Source: Actinomycetes bacterium (GTDB lineage: Bacteria; Actinomycetota; Acidimicrobiia; Acidimicrobiales; RAAP-2). From it: a stretch of 64,000 bases of DNA. The stretch's first letter is position 1. Every line of letters starts with the position of its first letter. A model generated the notes under the pieces. That model worked only from the letters and a program-made list of their open reading frames with translations, was not told the origin of the DNA and searched no databases. The position numbers were made by a program, and so were the translations under genes. The stretch is from NCBI GenBank assembly GCA_021806045.1, contig JAJZDI010000016.1, forward strand, positions 1 through 64,000, given 5' to 3'. Of this stretch, positions 40,066 through 48,943 are shown in pieces.

Positions 40066-40752
40066 TCACCCTGCGTCCCCGAGGCGCCTGGCCAGTCCGT
40101 CGATCGACGCCTGGAGGCGTTGCTGGAGCACCGTGGTGGTCACGTCCGAGCGGCTGCGCTCGAGCACGGCCCGCAGGGCGTCGGTCGCTCGCCGCAACCC
40201 GCCGGTGACGGCATCGGGGAAGTCGATGGTCACGAGCACGTCGTAGCAGTCGCCCATGGCTTCCACCAGGGCGACTGCCTCATCGGTCCTCCCCACGCGC
40301 AACTGGTCGAGAAGGTGGCGCCGGAGCTCGGATGCGGCTTCGGCCATACCGTTCAGCCATGCTGCCACCGACACATCCAGGTCATCAGGGCCGGGAACGG
40401 CGCCGCCGGCGACCAGTGACGCCGTCAGGTGCGCCTCCGCGTACTCCTTCTCGGCGTCGTGCAAGAAGCCGGCCGCGGCCAGCCGGGGGAACGGCGCCAT
40501 CGCCGCCTGCGCCGCTCGCAGCGCCTTTCCGGCCTCGTCCCGGAGCCGGGACGCACCGGCAGGGTCGTGGCGGTGCACGGCACGGATGGCCGAGCCGCAC
40601 GTACGGATGACCTCACGGCACGCCCGCAGGGCCGCCTCTCGTCCCTCGTGCGCGGCGGCCAGATGACCGCGGGCCGACGCCCCGAGCTCGTCAAGCTGCT
40701 GAGCCAACACCGACGGGGCCGGCGCGTGCTGGACGTCTCCCCCGTCGGCCAT
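40066..40752 (-). CDS. Translin-like family protein
   Basis: A 228-residue, all-helical protein that matches the translin/TRAX fold seen in some archaea and bacteria. Shared features are the AIRAVHRHDPAGASRLRDEAGKAL helix near 50-70 and the acidic LHDAEKEYAEAHL pattern near 92-104, which in translins contains conserved Glu residues, followed by an LRRHLLDQLR helix. Eukaryotic relatives form rings that bind RNA, with nuclease activity in TRAX. The start is ATG 40752, 14 bp after the upstream stop. Bacterial homologs are sometimes labelled haloacid dehalogenase, which is not supported here. No membrane segment. Confidence 0.6.
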   Translation of the reverse strand: MADGGDVQHAPAPSVLAQQLDELGASARGHLAAAHEGREAALRACREVIRTCGSAIRAVHRHDPAGASRLRDEAGKALRAAQAAMAPFPRLAAAGFLHDAEKEYAEAHLTASLVAGGAVPGPDDLDVSVAAWLNGMAEAASELRRHLLDQLRVGRTDEAVALVEAMGDCYDVLVTIDFPDAVTGGLRRATDALRAVLERSRSDVTTTVLQQRLQASIDGLARRLGDAG

Positions 40753-40766
40753 CGGTCCGGCGCCGC

Positions 40767-41615
40767 TCAGCGAGCGGCCCGGGCCGGGTGGGAGAGGCGC
40801 GACGCCCACAGCTCGCCGACGTCGACGCCGTCATAGCCCACGGCGATCTCGTCGTCGCCGGACTCGTCCCACTCGCTGCAGTCGGTGGCGACACGCCTGG
40901 TACGGGCACGCTCGTCGTTGTACCCGTACCCGGCGACCTGCGGCCCGTACCGGTCGGCACCGTGCTCCAGGTAGCGGAGCTTGCGCTCCCGCTCGTCCGC
41001 CCGGGCATGCAGGTTGACCAGCATCCAGACGTAGGCGACGGCCGACAGCCCGGCGACCAGTGCCAGGATCCACGCACCGCCGAGGCCCAGGGCGCCGGCG
41101 ATCATCGAAAGGACCGTCACGACCAGGAGGATGGCCAGCGTGTCGCGCCGGCGCTGGCGGACAAGCCGGCGCACCTCGTGCTCACGCCTCGGCTGCTGCC
41201 GGTGCTCGGCCGGCACTGGCCGGGCGTCCTCCAGGCCGTGGCCGGGCAGGCCGTGACCCTCCAGGACGTGGTCGGGCCCGGCGACACGGTCGTCCTCCCT
41301 ACCCGCCGGCCGGTTGCCCGGGTCCTTGCCGAGGAAGGCCAGCGCCGGCGCCGGCAACGGCTCACCGTTCACCAACTGGAGCACGGGCTTCGCCCGCAGC
41401 GCCGGAGCGGAGGGCGCGGAGTTGGCACTGCCCCGCAGCCGGTAGGCGGGGGGGACGAGCGGCGGGGACGCGTGCTCGAGGATACGGAGCTCGCGGTGGA
41501 AGGTCCCGACCGACTCGACCTCGGTCTCGCGCCGGTCCCGCACCCGTCGCAGCACGCTGGGCCCCAGGACCACCAGCCAGACGACCACGAGGAACAGCAG
41601 AACCACCGGCGTCAA
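40767..41615 (-). CDS. Conserved hypothetical membrane protein
   Basis: A 282-residue protein. One hydrophobic helix at the N-terminus (about 4-20), a basic stretch, an extended Ala/Pro-rich region with VESVGTFHRELRILE near 34-48 (a motif recurring in actinobacterial membrane proteins), then two close helices near 165-205 (LAILLVVTVLSMIAGALGLG, then ILALVAGLSAVAYVWMLVNL) and an acidic, Tyr-containing tail. No enzymatic motif is seen. It appears to start at TTG 41615 behind GAGGAG. Probably part of the cell envelope or division apparatus; function unassigned. Confidence 0.6.
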   Translation of the reverse strand: MTPVVLLFLVVVWLVVLGPSVLRRVRDRRETEVESVGTFHRELRILEHASPPLVPPAYRLRGSANSAPSAPALRAKPVLQLVNGEPLPAPALAFLGKDPGNRPAGREDDRVAGPDHVLEGHGLPGHGLEDARPVPAEHRQQPRREHEVRRLVRQRRRDTLAILLVVTVLSMIAGALGLGGAWILALVAGLSAVAYVWMLVNLHARADERERKLRYLEHGADRYGPQVAGYGYNDERARTRRVATDCSEWDESGDDEIAVGYDGVDVGELWASRLSHPARAAR

Positions 41616-41895
41616 CTCCTCGACCTACCTTCCTTGCCGGAGAACCCTAACGACGGGAAATTCGGACATGGTGGATGGTCGGGGAACGAAGCGCCGACAC
41701 CGATCGCGGGTACGACCGCAACGACGCTCCCCTGCTCGTGTGCACGACGTTGTACACGCCCCGGCCAGCCCGATCAACTGGCGGGCGTCGCCCCAGGCAG
41801 CAGTGCCGCCCACGGGCCGGAACTGCACGGGCCGGAGCCGTTCAGCGCCGGGTGGACGGGGTCCGGCCCGTGCGCGGCCCGGCCGGCGGGGCCCG

Positions 41896-42729
41896 TCACC
41901 GGCGGGTGGCCCGGGCCCACCAACGACCCCCGGCCCGGCCGACCTCGACGGCGAGCCCGAAGCACTCGCTCATCGGCCCGGCCTCGAGGACCTCGCCGGC
42001 GTCGCCGGCGGCGACAATCCGCCCGCCGCGGACCAGGGCGGCATGGGTGATGCCCGGGGGGATCTCCTCCGCGTGGTGGGTGACGAGCACCATGGGCGGG
42101 ACCGACGGATCGGCCGCCAGGTCGTCCAGGTGCGCCACCAGCCGTTCGCGCGCTCCGAGGTCCAGCCCGGCGGCCGGCTCGTCGAACAGCAGCAGGTCGG
42201 CCCGCCCCATGCGGGCACGGGCGATGAGGACCTGCTGGCGCTCGCCCTCGGAGAGGAGCCCGAACGGCCGGTCTCTCAGCGCGCCCGCACCTGCCGCCTC
42301 CAGGAGGGCGGTCGCCTCCGCCACGTCGGTGTCGTCGTACTCGTGCCACCAGGTCTCGAGGGCGGCGTGCCGGCCGGTCAGGACGACGTCGAGGGCGCCG
42401 AGGGTGGGCCGGATGGCCCGGCTCACCGACGCGCTGACCAGACCGATCCGCTCCCGCAGCGCCCGCAGGTCGACGGTGCCGAGGCGGTGGCCCAGCACGT
42501 CGACGGCGCCGCTGGTCGGCCACAATGCGGCACCGGCCACCCGCAGCAGGGTCGTCTTGCCCGATCCGTTGGGACCGAGGACGGCCCACCGCTCGCCGGG
42601 ACCGACCTCGAGGTCGCACCGGTCGAGCAGCACGTTCCCGTCGCGCACGACCGAGACGCCGGCCAGCCGGACGGCGGGCGAGGTCCCGCGGCTGCCGGCG
42701 AGCGGCCGGGGATCGTCCGGTGGGCTCAT
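41896..42729 (-). CDS. ABC transporter ATP-binding protein
   Basis: A 277-residue ABC ATPase. Walker A is LGPNGSGKTT near 55-64, the Q-loop follows IGLVSASVS near 95, the signature is LLSEGERQQV near 165-174, Walker B LLLFDEPAAGLD near 185-196, and the switch His is in VTHHAEE near 224. No membrane domain or solute-binding gene is adjacent, so it may be an ATPase working with other partners, as with Znu- or ModF-type proteins. ATG 42729 overlaps the YchF stop by 4 bp, so the two are translationally linked. Confidence 0.9.
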   Translation of the reverse strand: MSPPDDPRPLAGSRGTSPAVRLAGVSVVRDGNVLLDRCDLEVGPGERWAVLGPNGSGKTTLLRVAGAALWPTSGAVDVLGHRLGTVDLRALRERIGLVSASVSRAIRPTLGALDVVLTGRHAALETWWHEYDDTDVAEATALLEAAGAGALRDRPFGLLSEGERQQVLIARARMGRADLLLFDEPAAGLDLGARERLVAHLDDLAADPSVPPMVLVTHHAEEIPPGITHAALVRGGRIVAAGDAGEVLEAGPMSECFGLAVEVGRAGGRWWARATRR

Positions 42730-43811
42730 ACGTTGAAGCGGAACTCGACGACATCGCCGTCCCGCATCACGTAGTCGCGGCCCTCGATGCGCGCCTTGCC
42801 CGCGGCCCGCACGGCAGCGATCGAGCCGGCGGCCACCAGATCGTCGTAGGAGACCACTTCGGCCTTCACGAACCCCCGCTCGAAGTCGGTGTGGATCGTT
42901 CCCGCCGCCCGCGGCGCGGTGTCGCCGGCGTGGATGGTCCACGCCCGTGCCTCCTTCGGACCGGCGGTGAGGAACGTCTGGAGGCCGAGGACGGCGAACC
43001 CGACCCGGACCAGTTGGGCGAGCCCCGACTCGGTCTGGCCGTAACCGGCCAGCAGCTCGGTCGCGTCAGCCGGGTCCATGCCTGCCAGCTCCGCCTCGAT
43101 CTGGGCGCACAGCACGATCGCCGGAGCCGGTACGACCGACGCGACCAGCTCGGCCCGCCTCGCCTCGTCGACCAGCCCGGCCTCGTCGACGTTGAAGACG
43201 TAGATGAACGGCTTGGCGCTGAGCAGGTGGAGGTCGGCCAGGAGCTCGGCGTCGAGCTCACCGGCGGCCACCGCCTCGGCGACGGTCCGGCCGGCGTCGA
43301 GGACCTCCCGGGCCTGGTGGGTCATGGCCAGGCGGGGAGCCAGCGACGGATCACGCTTGGCCTCCTTCGCCAGGCGCTCCAGGCGGTGGTCGACCGTCTG
43401 CAGGTCGGCCAGGATCAGTTCGGTGTTCACGGTGGCGATGTCGCCGACGGGGTCGACACGGCCGTCGACATGGATCACGTCACCATCGTCGAAGGCCCGT
43501 ACCACCTGGCAGATGGCGTCGCTCTCACGGATGGCCGCCAGGAACTTGTTGCCCAGCCCCTCACCGGTGGAGGCACCGCGCACGATCCCGGCGATGTCGA
43601 CGAACGTGACCGTGGCCGGCACGATCTCCTTGCTGTCGAACAGCTGGCCCAGGCGGTCGAGCCGGGGATCGGGCACGGGGACCACCCCGACGTTGGGGTC
43701 GATGGTGGCGAAGGGGTAGTTGGCCGCCAGGACCTCGTTCGCGGTCAGGGCGTTGAACAGCGTCGACTTCCCCACGTTCGGGAGGCCGACGATGCCGATG
43801 GAGAGACCCAC
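42726..43811 (-). CDS. ychF: Ribosome-associated GTPase/ATPase YchF
   Basis: A 361-residue Obg-family protein. [15 protein letters not shown] near 8-22 is the P-loop, followed by [13 protein letters not shown] near 38, [11 protein letters not shown] near 71-81, and the C-terminal TGS-like domain ending in [17 protein letters not shown]. YchF normally prefers ATP over GTP and binds the ribosome. Length matches the family. It precedes the ABC ATPase gene in a coupled pair. No unusual features. Confidence 0.97.
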   Translation of the reverse strand: MGLSIGIVGLPNVGKSTLFNALTANEVLAANYPFATIDPNVGVVPVPDPRLDRLGQLFDSKEIVPATVTFVDIAGIVRGASTGEGLGNKFLAAIRESDAICQVVRAFDDGDVIHVDGRVDPVGDIATVNTELILADLQTVDHRLERLAKEAKRDPSLAPRLAMTHQAREVLDAGRTVAEAVAAGELDAELLADLHLLSAKPFIYVFNVDEAGLVDEARRAELVASVVPAPAIVLCAQIEAELAGMDPADATELLAGYGQTESGLAQLVRVGFAVLGLQTFLTAGPKEARAWTIHAGDTAPRAAGTIHTDFERGFVKAEVVSYDDLVAAGSIAAVRAAGKARIEGRDYVMRDGDVVEFRFNV

Positions 43812-43958
43812 GTGCGGCTCCTCGTCGATCCGTCGGTTCGGGTAGCGCCGGCGACCCGGCGGTCCGCACCGATCGTAGGTGGTGGGCCGGGCCCAGCCGG
43901 CACAGCACCGGTGCCGAGAGCCGGCTCGTGGCCACCTGGGCCGCGGCGGGCCAGCTCC

Positions 43959-44291
43959 CTAGCGCACGGCCAGCAGGCGCCGCCCCACCCGTCCGGCCAG
44001 CTCGCCGGCGAAGGTTGACCAGCTCTGCGACCCGCTCAGCCACTCGCCGACCGACCGGCCCGACGCGATCACCAGCTCGACGAAGTCCTCACGGCTGCAC
44101 CCGAGCGGCTCCAGTGCCGGGCGCCACTGCGCCCACAGCCACACGCCGACGCAGGTGCCGTCGCCCAATCCCTCCCGCCAGTCGGCGCCGGAGGCCAACG
44201 CGTCGCGCATGGCGACCCGCAGGTCCACCGGTTCGTGCGGGATCTCGAGGAACATGCCGCCGGGGAGCTCCACCGCCTCCACCCGGGTCAT
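43959..44291 (-). CDS. Small conserved hypothetical protein
   Basis: A 110-residue hydrophilic protein. TRVEAVELPGGMFLEIPHEPVDLRVAMRDAL opens it, and a WLWAQWRPALEPLGCSREDFVELVIASGRSVGEWL core follows. No domain is recognised. The longer frame upstream of ATG 44291 includes a Gly/His/Ala repeat that may be artefactual. It is 134 bp after cysH on the same strand and may be co-transcribed with it. Function unknown. Confidence 0.6.
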   Translation of the reverse strand: MTRVEAVELPGGMFLEIPHEPVDLRVAMRDALASGADWREGLGDGTCVGVWLWAQWRPALEPLGCSREDFVELVIASGRSVGEWLSGSQSWSTFAGELAGRVGRRLLAVR

Positions 44292-44342
44292 GGTACCGGC
44301 GGGCCGCGACGCGGAGACGCCGGTTGGGCGTCCGGTGTGTTG

Positions 44343-44392
44343 CCCGGCACCGGCGTGCCCAGGACCTGCATACCCGGCACCGGCGTGCCCAG
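44343..44392. repeat. 20-bp direct repeat
   Basis: CCCGGCACCGGCGTGCCCAG occurs at 44343-44362 and 44373-44392 (period 30) in the leader between cysH and the small hypothetical gene; a related shorter copy is nearby. If translated on the minus strand it gives Gly-His-Ala-Gly repeats. Confidence 0.8.
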
Positions 44393-44425
44393 CCGCGGCG
44401 TGGCCGCCAGCGCCCGACGGCCGCG

Positions 44426-45163
44426 TCACGATGCGTGCAGGCCGCACTCCGTCTTGTCGGAACCGGCCCATCGACCGGCGCGCGGATCCTCACCGGGTGC
44501 CGTCGGCCTGGTGGTCGGTGCGCAGCCGATCGAACGGTAGCCCCGGTCGAAGAGGGGGTGGCGAGGCAGCCCGTGGTCGAGCTCGTAGCAGGCGATGTCG
44601 TCGTCGGTCCACGTCGCCAGGGGGTTCACCTTCACGAGCCCCCAGGCAGCATCGAACGACACCACCGGGGCCAGTGCCCGCGTGGGGGCGTCGACCCGCT
44701 TGAGCCCGGTGAGCCAGGCCGACCGGCCCGCAAGCGCGCCACGGAGGGGCGCCACCTTGCGGAGCTCGCAGCAGCGCTCGGTCCCGCACGGCCACGCATC
44801 GGCGTCCGGACCCGGGGTCGTCACCGTGAGCTGGAGCCCGTAGCGGTCCCGGACCGCCTCCACGTAGGCCAGCGTCTCGTCGAAGTGGGCACCCGTGTCG
44901 AGGAAGACGACCTCTATGCCGGGGGCCACCTGCACGGCGAGGTCGATGACCACCGCGTCCTGGAATGAGCACGCCAGGGCGACGTCGCCCCTGAAGCGTT
45001 GCCATGCCCAGGCGATGACCTCGGTCGGCGACGCCGTCTCCAGTCGTGCCGCCGCGTCGGCCAGCTCGGCGGCATCGGGTCCGGAATCGGGACGGGCGTC
45101 GGGTCCGGGTCCGCCCCCAGGGCGTCCGGGGGCGGTCGGTTGAGTGGTGGATCGATCGGTCAT
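44426..45163 (-). CDS. cysH: Assimilatory APS/PAPS reductase CysH
   Basis: A 245-residue reductase that makes sulfite from activated sulfate. SFQDAVVIDL (about 68) is the substrate-binding strand, and the C-terminal ECGLH carries the active cysteine. A paired-Cys motif, CCELRKVAPL, indicates the Fe-S (APS-type) subgroup, but the second Cys pair is altered: the sequence reads CAPTT where APS reductases have Cys-x-x-Cys. The nucleotide sequence supports Thr directly (codon ACC). The start at ATG 45163 gives a Pro/Gly-rich N-terminal region of about 40 residues. It is divergent from cysD-cysN, which make APS. Confidence 0.9.
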   Translation of the reverse strand: MTDRSTTQPTAPGRPGGGPGPDARPDSGPDAAELADAAARLETASPTEVIAWAWQRFRGDVALACSFQDAVVIDLAVQVAPGIEVVFLDTGAHFDETLAYVEAVRDRYGLQLTVTTPGPDADAWPCGTERCCELRKVAPLRGALAGRSAWLTGLKRVDAPTRALAPVVSFDAAWGLVKVNPLATWTDDDIACYELDHGLPRHPLFDRGYRSIGCAPTTRPTAPGEDPRAGRWAGSDKTECGLHAS

Positions 45164-45420
45164 CGTGCTCCTCGGCGCTCGGGAACCGTGCCCCGTGCCT
45201 TGCGGACCGTGGCACCCGGGACTATACATGACTAAATCGATCATATTTTGTGACAATCTGGGTGCGAGGGCGCCTGACGGCCGCCGTGACGGGCCGGCGC
45301 CCGCTCGGAACCGTCCGACCAGCCACCAACCGACCAGACCATGACGAACCGACGCCGCCCCGCACCCGATGGCCTCTGGCCCAGGGCAGCAGCGGCGAGG
45401 AGATGAGAGGAAACCCACGG
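45164..45420. promoter_or_regulatory. Divergent cysH / cysD promoter region
   Basis: 257 bp with an A/T-rich island at 45222-45256 (ATGACTAAATCGATCAT, an imperfect palindrome with arms ATGA and TCAT) that is unusual for this DNA. A possible operator for sulfur control; the regulator is not in the window. GAGAGGAAA at 45405-45413 is the cysD ribosome-binding site. Confidence 0.5.
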
Positions 45421-46374
45421 ATGACGTCGACACTCGACCGCACCGACTCGGACCCGGCCGGGTCGGTCGCTGAGGCCGGAACCGTCGAGCACCTCGACCT
45501 GCTCGAGGCCCATGCAGTCTTTGTCATGCGTGAGGTGGCGGCCGAGTGCGAGCGACCCGCCCTGCTCTTCTCCGGCGGCAAGGATTCGGCCGTCCTCCTC
45601 CGCCTGGCTGAGAAGGCGTTCCGGCCCGGTCGGTTCCCGTTCCCGATCGTCCACATCGACACGGGCCACAACTTCCCCGAGGTGCTCGAGTTCCGCGACC
45701 GGCGCGTGGCCGAGCTGGGTGAGCGCCTCGAGGTCGCATCGGTGCAGGCCGCCATCGACGCCGGCCTGGTGGCCGACCCCGGGCCGGGGGGATCACGCAA
45801 CCGCCTCCAGACGACCGCCCTGCTCGAGGCGATCCGGGGCCACCGCTTCGACGCCTGCATCGGCGGGGCACGCCGCGACGAGGACAAGGCTCGGGCGAAG
45901 GAGCGGATCCTCTCGTTCCGGGACACCTTCGGCCAGTGGGACCCCAAGCGCCAGCGCCCCGAGCTCTGGCAGCTCTACTCGGGAACGGTGGCCGACGGCG
46001 AGCACCTGCGAGCCTTCCCCCTCTCGGACTGGACCGAGCTCGATGTGTGGCAGTACATCGCCCGTGAGCGGATCGAGCTCCCGTCCATCTACTACGCCCA
46101 CCGACGTGCGGTGGTCGAGCGCGACGGCATGCTCCTCGCCGTCTCCGACTGGGTCCGCCCCACCGAAGGCGAGGCCGTCACCGACCAGACCGTCCGGTTC
46201 CGGACCGTCGGTGACGCCACCTGCACCGGCGCCGTCCGCTCCACGGCCACGACGGTGGAGCAGATCGTGGCCGAGGTCGCCGCGTCTCGGGTCTCGGAGC
46301 GGGGAGCGACGAGAGCCGACGACCGCTTCTCCGAGACGGCCATGGAGGATCGCAAGCGGGAGGGGTACTTCTGA
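45421..46374 (+). CDS. cysD: Sulfate adenylyltransferase subunit CysD
   Basis: A 317-residue ATP sulfurylase small subunit. The PP-loop SGGKDS at about 51-56 binds ATP; IVHIDTGHNFPEVLEFRD near 78-95 and GGARRDEDKARAKERILSFRD near 148-168 are hallmark blocks; the C-terminal DRFSETAMEDRKREGYF is the conserved end. ATG 45421 is preferred over the upstream in-frame ATG at 45403 because GAGAGGAAA lies just before it. The stop overlaps cysN by 1 nt (TGATG). Confidence 0.97.
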   Translation: MTSTLDRTDSDPAGSVAEAGTVEHLDLLEAHAVFVMREVAAECERPALLFSGGKDSAVLLRLAEKAFRPGRFPFPIVHIDTGHNFPEVLEFRDRRVAELGERLEVASVQAAIDAGLVADPGPGGSRNRLQTTALLEAIRGHRFDACIGGARRDEDKARAKERILSFRDTFGQWDPKRQRPELWQLYSGTVADGEHLRAFPLSDWTELDVWQYIARERIELPSIYYAHRRAVVERDGMLLAVSDWVRPTEGEAVTDQTVRFRTVGDATCTGAVRSTATTVEQIVAEVAASRVSERGATRADDRFSETAMEDRKREGYF

Positions 46375-47696
46375 TGACCACCCTGGCCACGACGGCGCAG
46401 AGCGCGCCGGGCGCCGCCTCGATGGACCTGCTCCGGTTCGCCGCGGTCGGATCGGTGGACGACGGCAAGTCGACCCTGATCGGCCGCCTCCTGCACGACA
46501 CCAAGCAGCTCTTCGACGACCAGCTCGCCGCCATCAACGCCGCCTCCGAGCGGCGCGGCGTGGGCGGCGTTGACCTCTCGTTCGTCACCGACGGTCTCCG
46601 TGCCGAACGTGAGCAGGGCATCACCATCGACGTCGCCTACCGCTACGCGGCCACGCCGGCCCGCAAGTTCATCATCGCCGACTGCCCCGGGCACGTGCAG
46701 TACACGCGCAACATGGCGACCGGCGCCTCGACCGCCGACCTCGCCCTGGTGGTGATCGACGCCAGCCAGGGGCTGCGGGAGCAGACCAGGCGTCACGTCT
46801 GCATCGCCGCACTGCTCGGCGTGCGCCAACTGGTGGTGACGGCCAACAAGATGGACCTGACCGACTGGGACACCGGCGCGTTCGCCCGCGTCGAGGCCGA
46901 GATCCGGGCGCTGGCCCGACGCCTCCTCGTCCCCGCGTGCACGGTGATCCCCGTGTCCGCCCTGCACGGCGACAACGTAGCCACCCGCTCGGCCGCGGCA
47001 CCCTGGTACGACGGCCCCACCGTCCTCGAGGCCCTCGAGCAGGCACCGGCCGGCGGGTGGGCCGGCGCCAACGGTGCGCACGAGGGGTCCGGCGCCCGCC
47101 TCCCCGTCCAGTGGATCCTCCGCCAGCCCGGTGGCGGTCGCACCTACGCGGGCATGGTCAACGGCGGCTCCCTGCGCAACGGGGACGAGGTGGTGATCGT
47201 CCCCTCCGGTCGCCGGACGAGGATCACCTCGCTGTCCACGCCGGATGGCGCCCGGACCGACGCGCCCGTCGGCCTGTCCGTCTCCATCGGCCTGGCTGAC
47301 GACATCGACGTCAGCAGGGGCGACCTGATCGCAGCCGCCGACGACGTGCCCGAGGTGGCGACCGAGCTCGACGCCACCGTGTGCTGGTTCGCCGAGCGCC
47401 CGCTCGAGCACGGATCGCGCCTACGGGTCAAGCACACCACCCGGGTCACCCCCGGGCAGGTCGCAGCGGTCACCGGTCGGCTCGACGTGAACGACCTCAC
47501 CGTGTCGGCGACGGAGACGCTCGGGGAGAACGACATCGGCACGGTCCGCCTGTCCACGGCCGCGCCGCTGGCCGTCGACCCCTACCGCCGGAACCGGATC
47601 ACCGGGAGCTTCATCCTGATCGATCCGGTCACCCACGCCACGGTGGCCGCGGGCATGGTCGGTCTCCCCCACCTCGCCCCCGACGAGGACCGGTAG
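46374..47696 (+). CDS. cysN: Sulfate adenylyltransferase GTPase subunit CysN
   Basis: A 440-residue translation-factor-like GTPase that drives APS synthesis. VGSVDDGKSTLIGRLLHDT is the P-loop (about 23-41), DCPGH near 103 is G3 and NKMDL near 158 is G4; the EF-Tu-like beta-barrel domains follow. The APS kinase domain found fused in many CysNC proteins is absent. Together with an APS-type CysH this implies direct APS reduction. Normal length for unfused CysN. Confidence 0.97.
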   Translation: MTTLATTAQSAPGAASMDLLRFAAVGSVDDGKSTLIGRLLHDTKQLFDDQLAAINAASERRGVGGVDLSFVTDGLRAEREQGITIDVAYRYAATPARKFIIADCPGHVQYTRNMATGASTADLALVVIDASQGLREQTRRHVCIAALLGVRQLVVTANKMDLTDWDTGAFARVEAEIRALARRLLVPACTVIPVSALHGDNVATRSAAAPWYDGPTVLEALEQAPAGGWAGANGAHEGSGARLPVQWILRQPGGGRTYAGMVNGGSLRNGDEVVIVPSGRRTRITSLSTPDGARTDAPVGLSVSIGLADDIDVSRGDLIAAADDVPEVATELDATVCWFAERPLEHGSRLRVKHTTRVTPGQVAAVTGRLDVNDLTVSATETLGENDIGTVRLSTAAPLAVDPYRRNRITGSFILIDPVTHATVAAGMVGLPHLAPDEDR

Positions 47697-47702
47697 GCGG
47701 GA

Positions 47703-48341
47703 GTGGACGCCGGCACGTCCCTCTACCCCGTCGCTCTCTCCGTCGACGGGGTGCGCTGCCTGGTCGTGGGCGGTGGACGGATCGCCGCCCGCAAGGTCGC
47801 CGGCCTCCGGGCCTGTGGGGCGGACGTCGTCGTCGTCGCCCCGGAGGTCGTCCCCGAGCTGGCCCGGACCGACGATCCCGGCGTGACCGTCCTCCGCCGG
47901 CCCTACCGGGCCGGCGAGGCAGCCGGTTATCGACTGGTGATCACCGCCACCGGCGATCGCGACGTCGACGGGGCCGTATCGTCCGACGCACAGGCCGCCG
48001 GGACCTGGGTCAACAGCGCCGACGACATCGGCAACTGCACCTTCATCCTGCCGGCCGTCCACCGCGACGGGCCGGTGACGGTGGCCGTGTCCACGTCCGG
48101 CACCAGCCCGGCGCTCGCCGGCTGGCTGCGAGACCAGGTGGCCGCCGCGCTGACGCCCGCGCTCGGCTCGCTGTCGCGGCTCCTCGCCGAGGCACGGTCC
48201 GAGCTGCACGCCGTCGGCACGTCGACGGAGGCGGTCAACTGGCGCACCATCCTCGACGGGCCCGTCCCGGAGCTGGTCGCCGCAGGCGACACCGACGCCG
48301 CCCGGGAACGGCTCCGACGCGACCTGGGGCTGGCCGGCTGA
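47703..48341 (+). CDS. Precorrin-2 dehydrogenase (siroheme synthase N-terminal type)
   Basis: A 212-residue CysG-N/Met8-like protein that oxidises precorrin-2 to sirohydrochlorin and may insert iron, making the siroheme used by sulfite reductase. CLVVGGGRIAARKVAGL near 19-35 is the NAD-binding loop; TFILPAVHRDGPVTVAVSTSGTSPALAGWLRDQ near 114-145 is the catalytic region with the conserved Ser-Pro stretch. No methyltransferase domain is fused. It follows cysN by 6 bp and starts at GTG 47703. The sulfite reductase itself is not in the window. Confidence 0.92.
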   Translation: MDAGTSLYPVALSVDGVRCLVVGGGRIAARKVAGLRACGADVVVVAPEVVPELARTDDPGVTVLRRPYRAGEAAGYRLVITATGDRDVDGAVSSDAQAAGTWVNSADDIGNCTFILPAVHRDGPVTVAVSTSGTSPALAGWLRDQVAAALTPALGSLSRLLAEARSELHAVGTSTEAVNWRTILDGPVPELVAAGDTDAARERLRRDLGLAG

Positions 48342-48344
48342 CCA

Positions 48345-48358
48345 CCGGGCCGGCCCGG
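48345..48358. terminator. Perfect GC palindrome after siroheme gene
   Basis: CCGGGCCGGCCCGG directly after the siroheme gene stop codon, followed by a second small hairpin (AGCGG/CCGCT) up to the convergent membrane gene. Likely bidirectional termination. Confidence 0.45.
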
Positions 48359-48379
48359 CGACTCAGCGGGCCCGGCCGC

Positions 48380-48943
48380 TCAGGGCTTGGCCACCATCAG
48401 CACCGCGGCGGCGACCACCAGCACGATGACCGTCACTGACGCCACCGTGACCCGGAGGGCCGGACCCCGTCGGTCCCCGCCCGGTGCCCCGTCGCCCGGA
48501 TCGCCGGCCGCACCGGTCCCATCGGCACCACTCCCGCCTGCGGCCGCCACCAAGCTCGCCAGCGCGGCCTCGCCCGGCCACAGGATCGCCTCGCCGATGC
48601 CGACGGCCGCCACCCACATCGCCACCCCGGCCACCACCCACGCGTCCGAGAACGACCACACCCCGTGGCTCATGGCGACGAGGACGACGCCGAGGACCGG
48701 AACCCCGTAGAGGGTACGGCCGGCCAGGTCGGGGCCCGCCCTGAAGTACCGGGCTGCGTCCACGGGAAGGGGCCCGGGCAGCCGGACGCGCCACGCCGCC
48801 ACCCCGGAGGCCGCTGTCGCACCCGTCCCCACCAGCGCGCACAGGACGTGGGCGAGGAGGAGCAGGTCGTAGGCGGCGCTCCGGTTGAAGGACGCCCCCA
48901 CCGCCGAGCCGAGCACGTGGGCGGTGCGGGCGACGTGGGTCAT
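48380..48943 (-). CDS. Small four-helix membrane protein (DUF2269-like)
   Basis: A 187-residue membrane protein with four predicted helices: about 25-48, 75-98, 100-120 and 160-182. The first helix carries YDLLLLAHVLCALVGTGATAASG with an intramembrane His, a feature of DUF2269/CopD-like small membrane proteins. A Gly/Ala-rich acidic stretch before the last helix is low complexity. ATG 48943 is chosen as it leaves a short basic N-terminus. Function unknown; it is convergent with the sulfur operon. Confidence 0.65.
   Translation of the reverse strand: MTHVARTAHVLGSAVGASFNRSAAYDLLLLAHVLCALVGTGATAASGVAAWRVRLPGPLPVDAARYFRAGPDLAGRTLYGVPVLGVVLVAMSHGVWSFSDAWVVAGVAMWVAAVGIGEAILWPGEAALASLVAAAGGSGADGTGAAGDPGDGAPGGDRRGPALRVTVASVTVIVLVVAAAVLMVAKP

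Noticed and set aside
38172-40208. 678-residue Ser/Gly/Ala-rich plus-strand frame
   Set aside because: Antisense shadow of the Pro/Ala-rich DUF5710 gene; low-complexity sequence mirrors into Ser/Gly repeats.
44343-44392. CRISPR-like repeats near cysH
   Set aside because: Only two copies with a 10-bp gap; spacing and length do not fit CRISPR.
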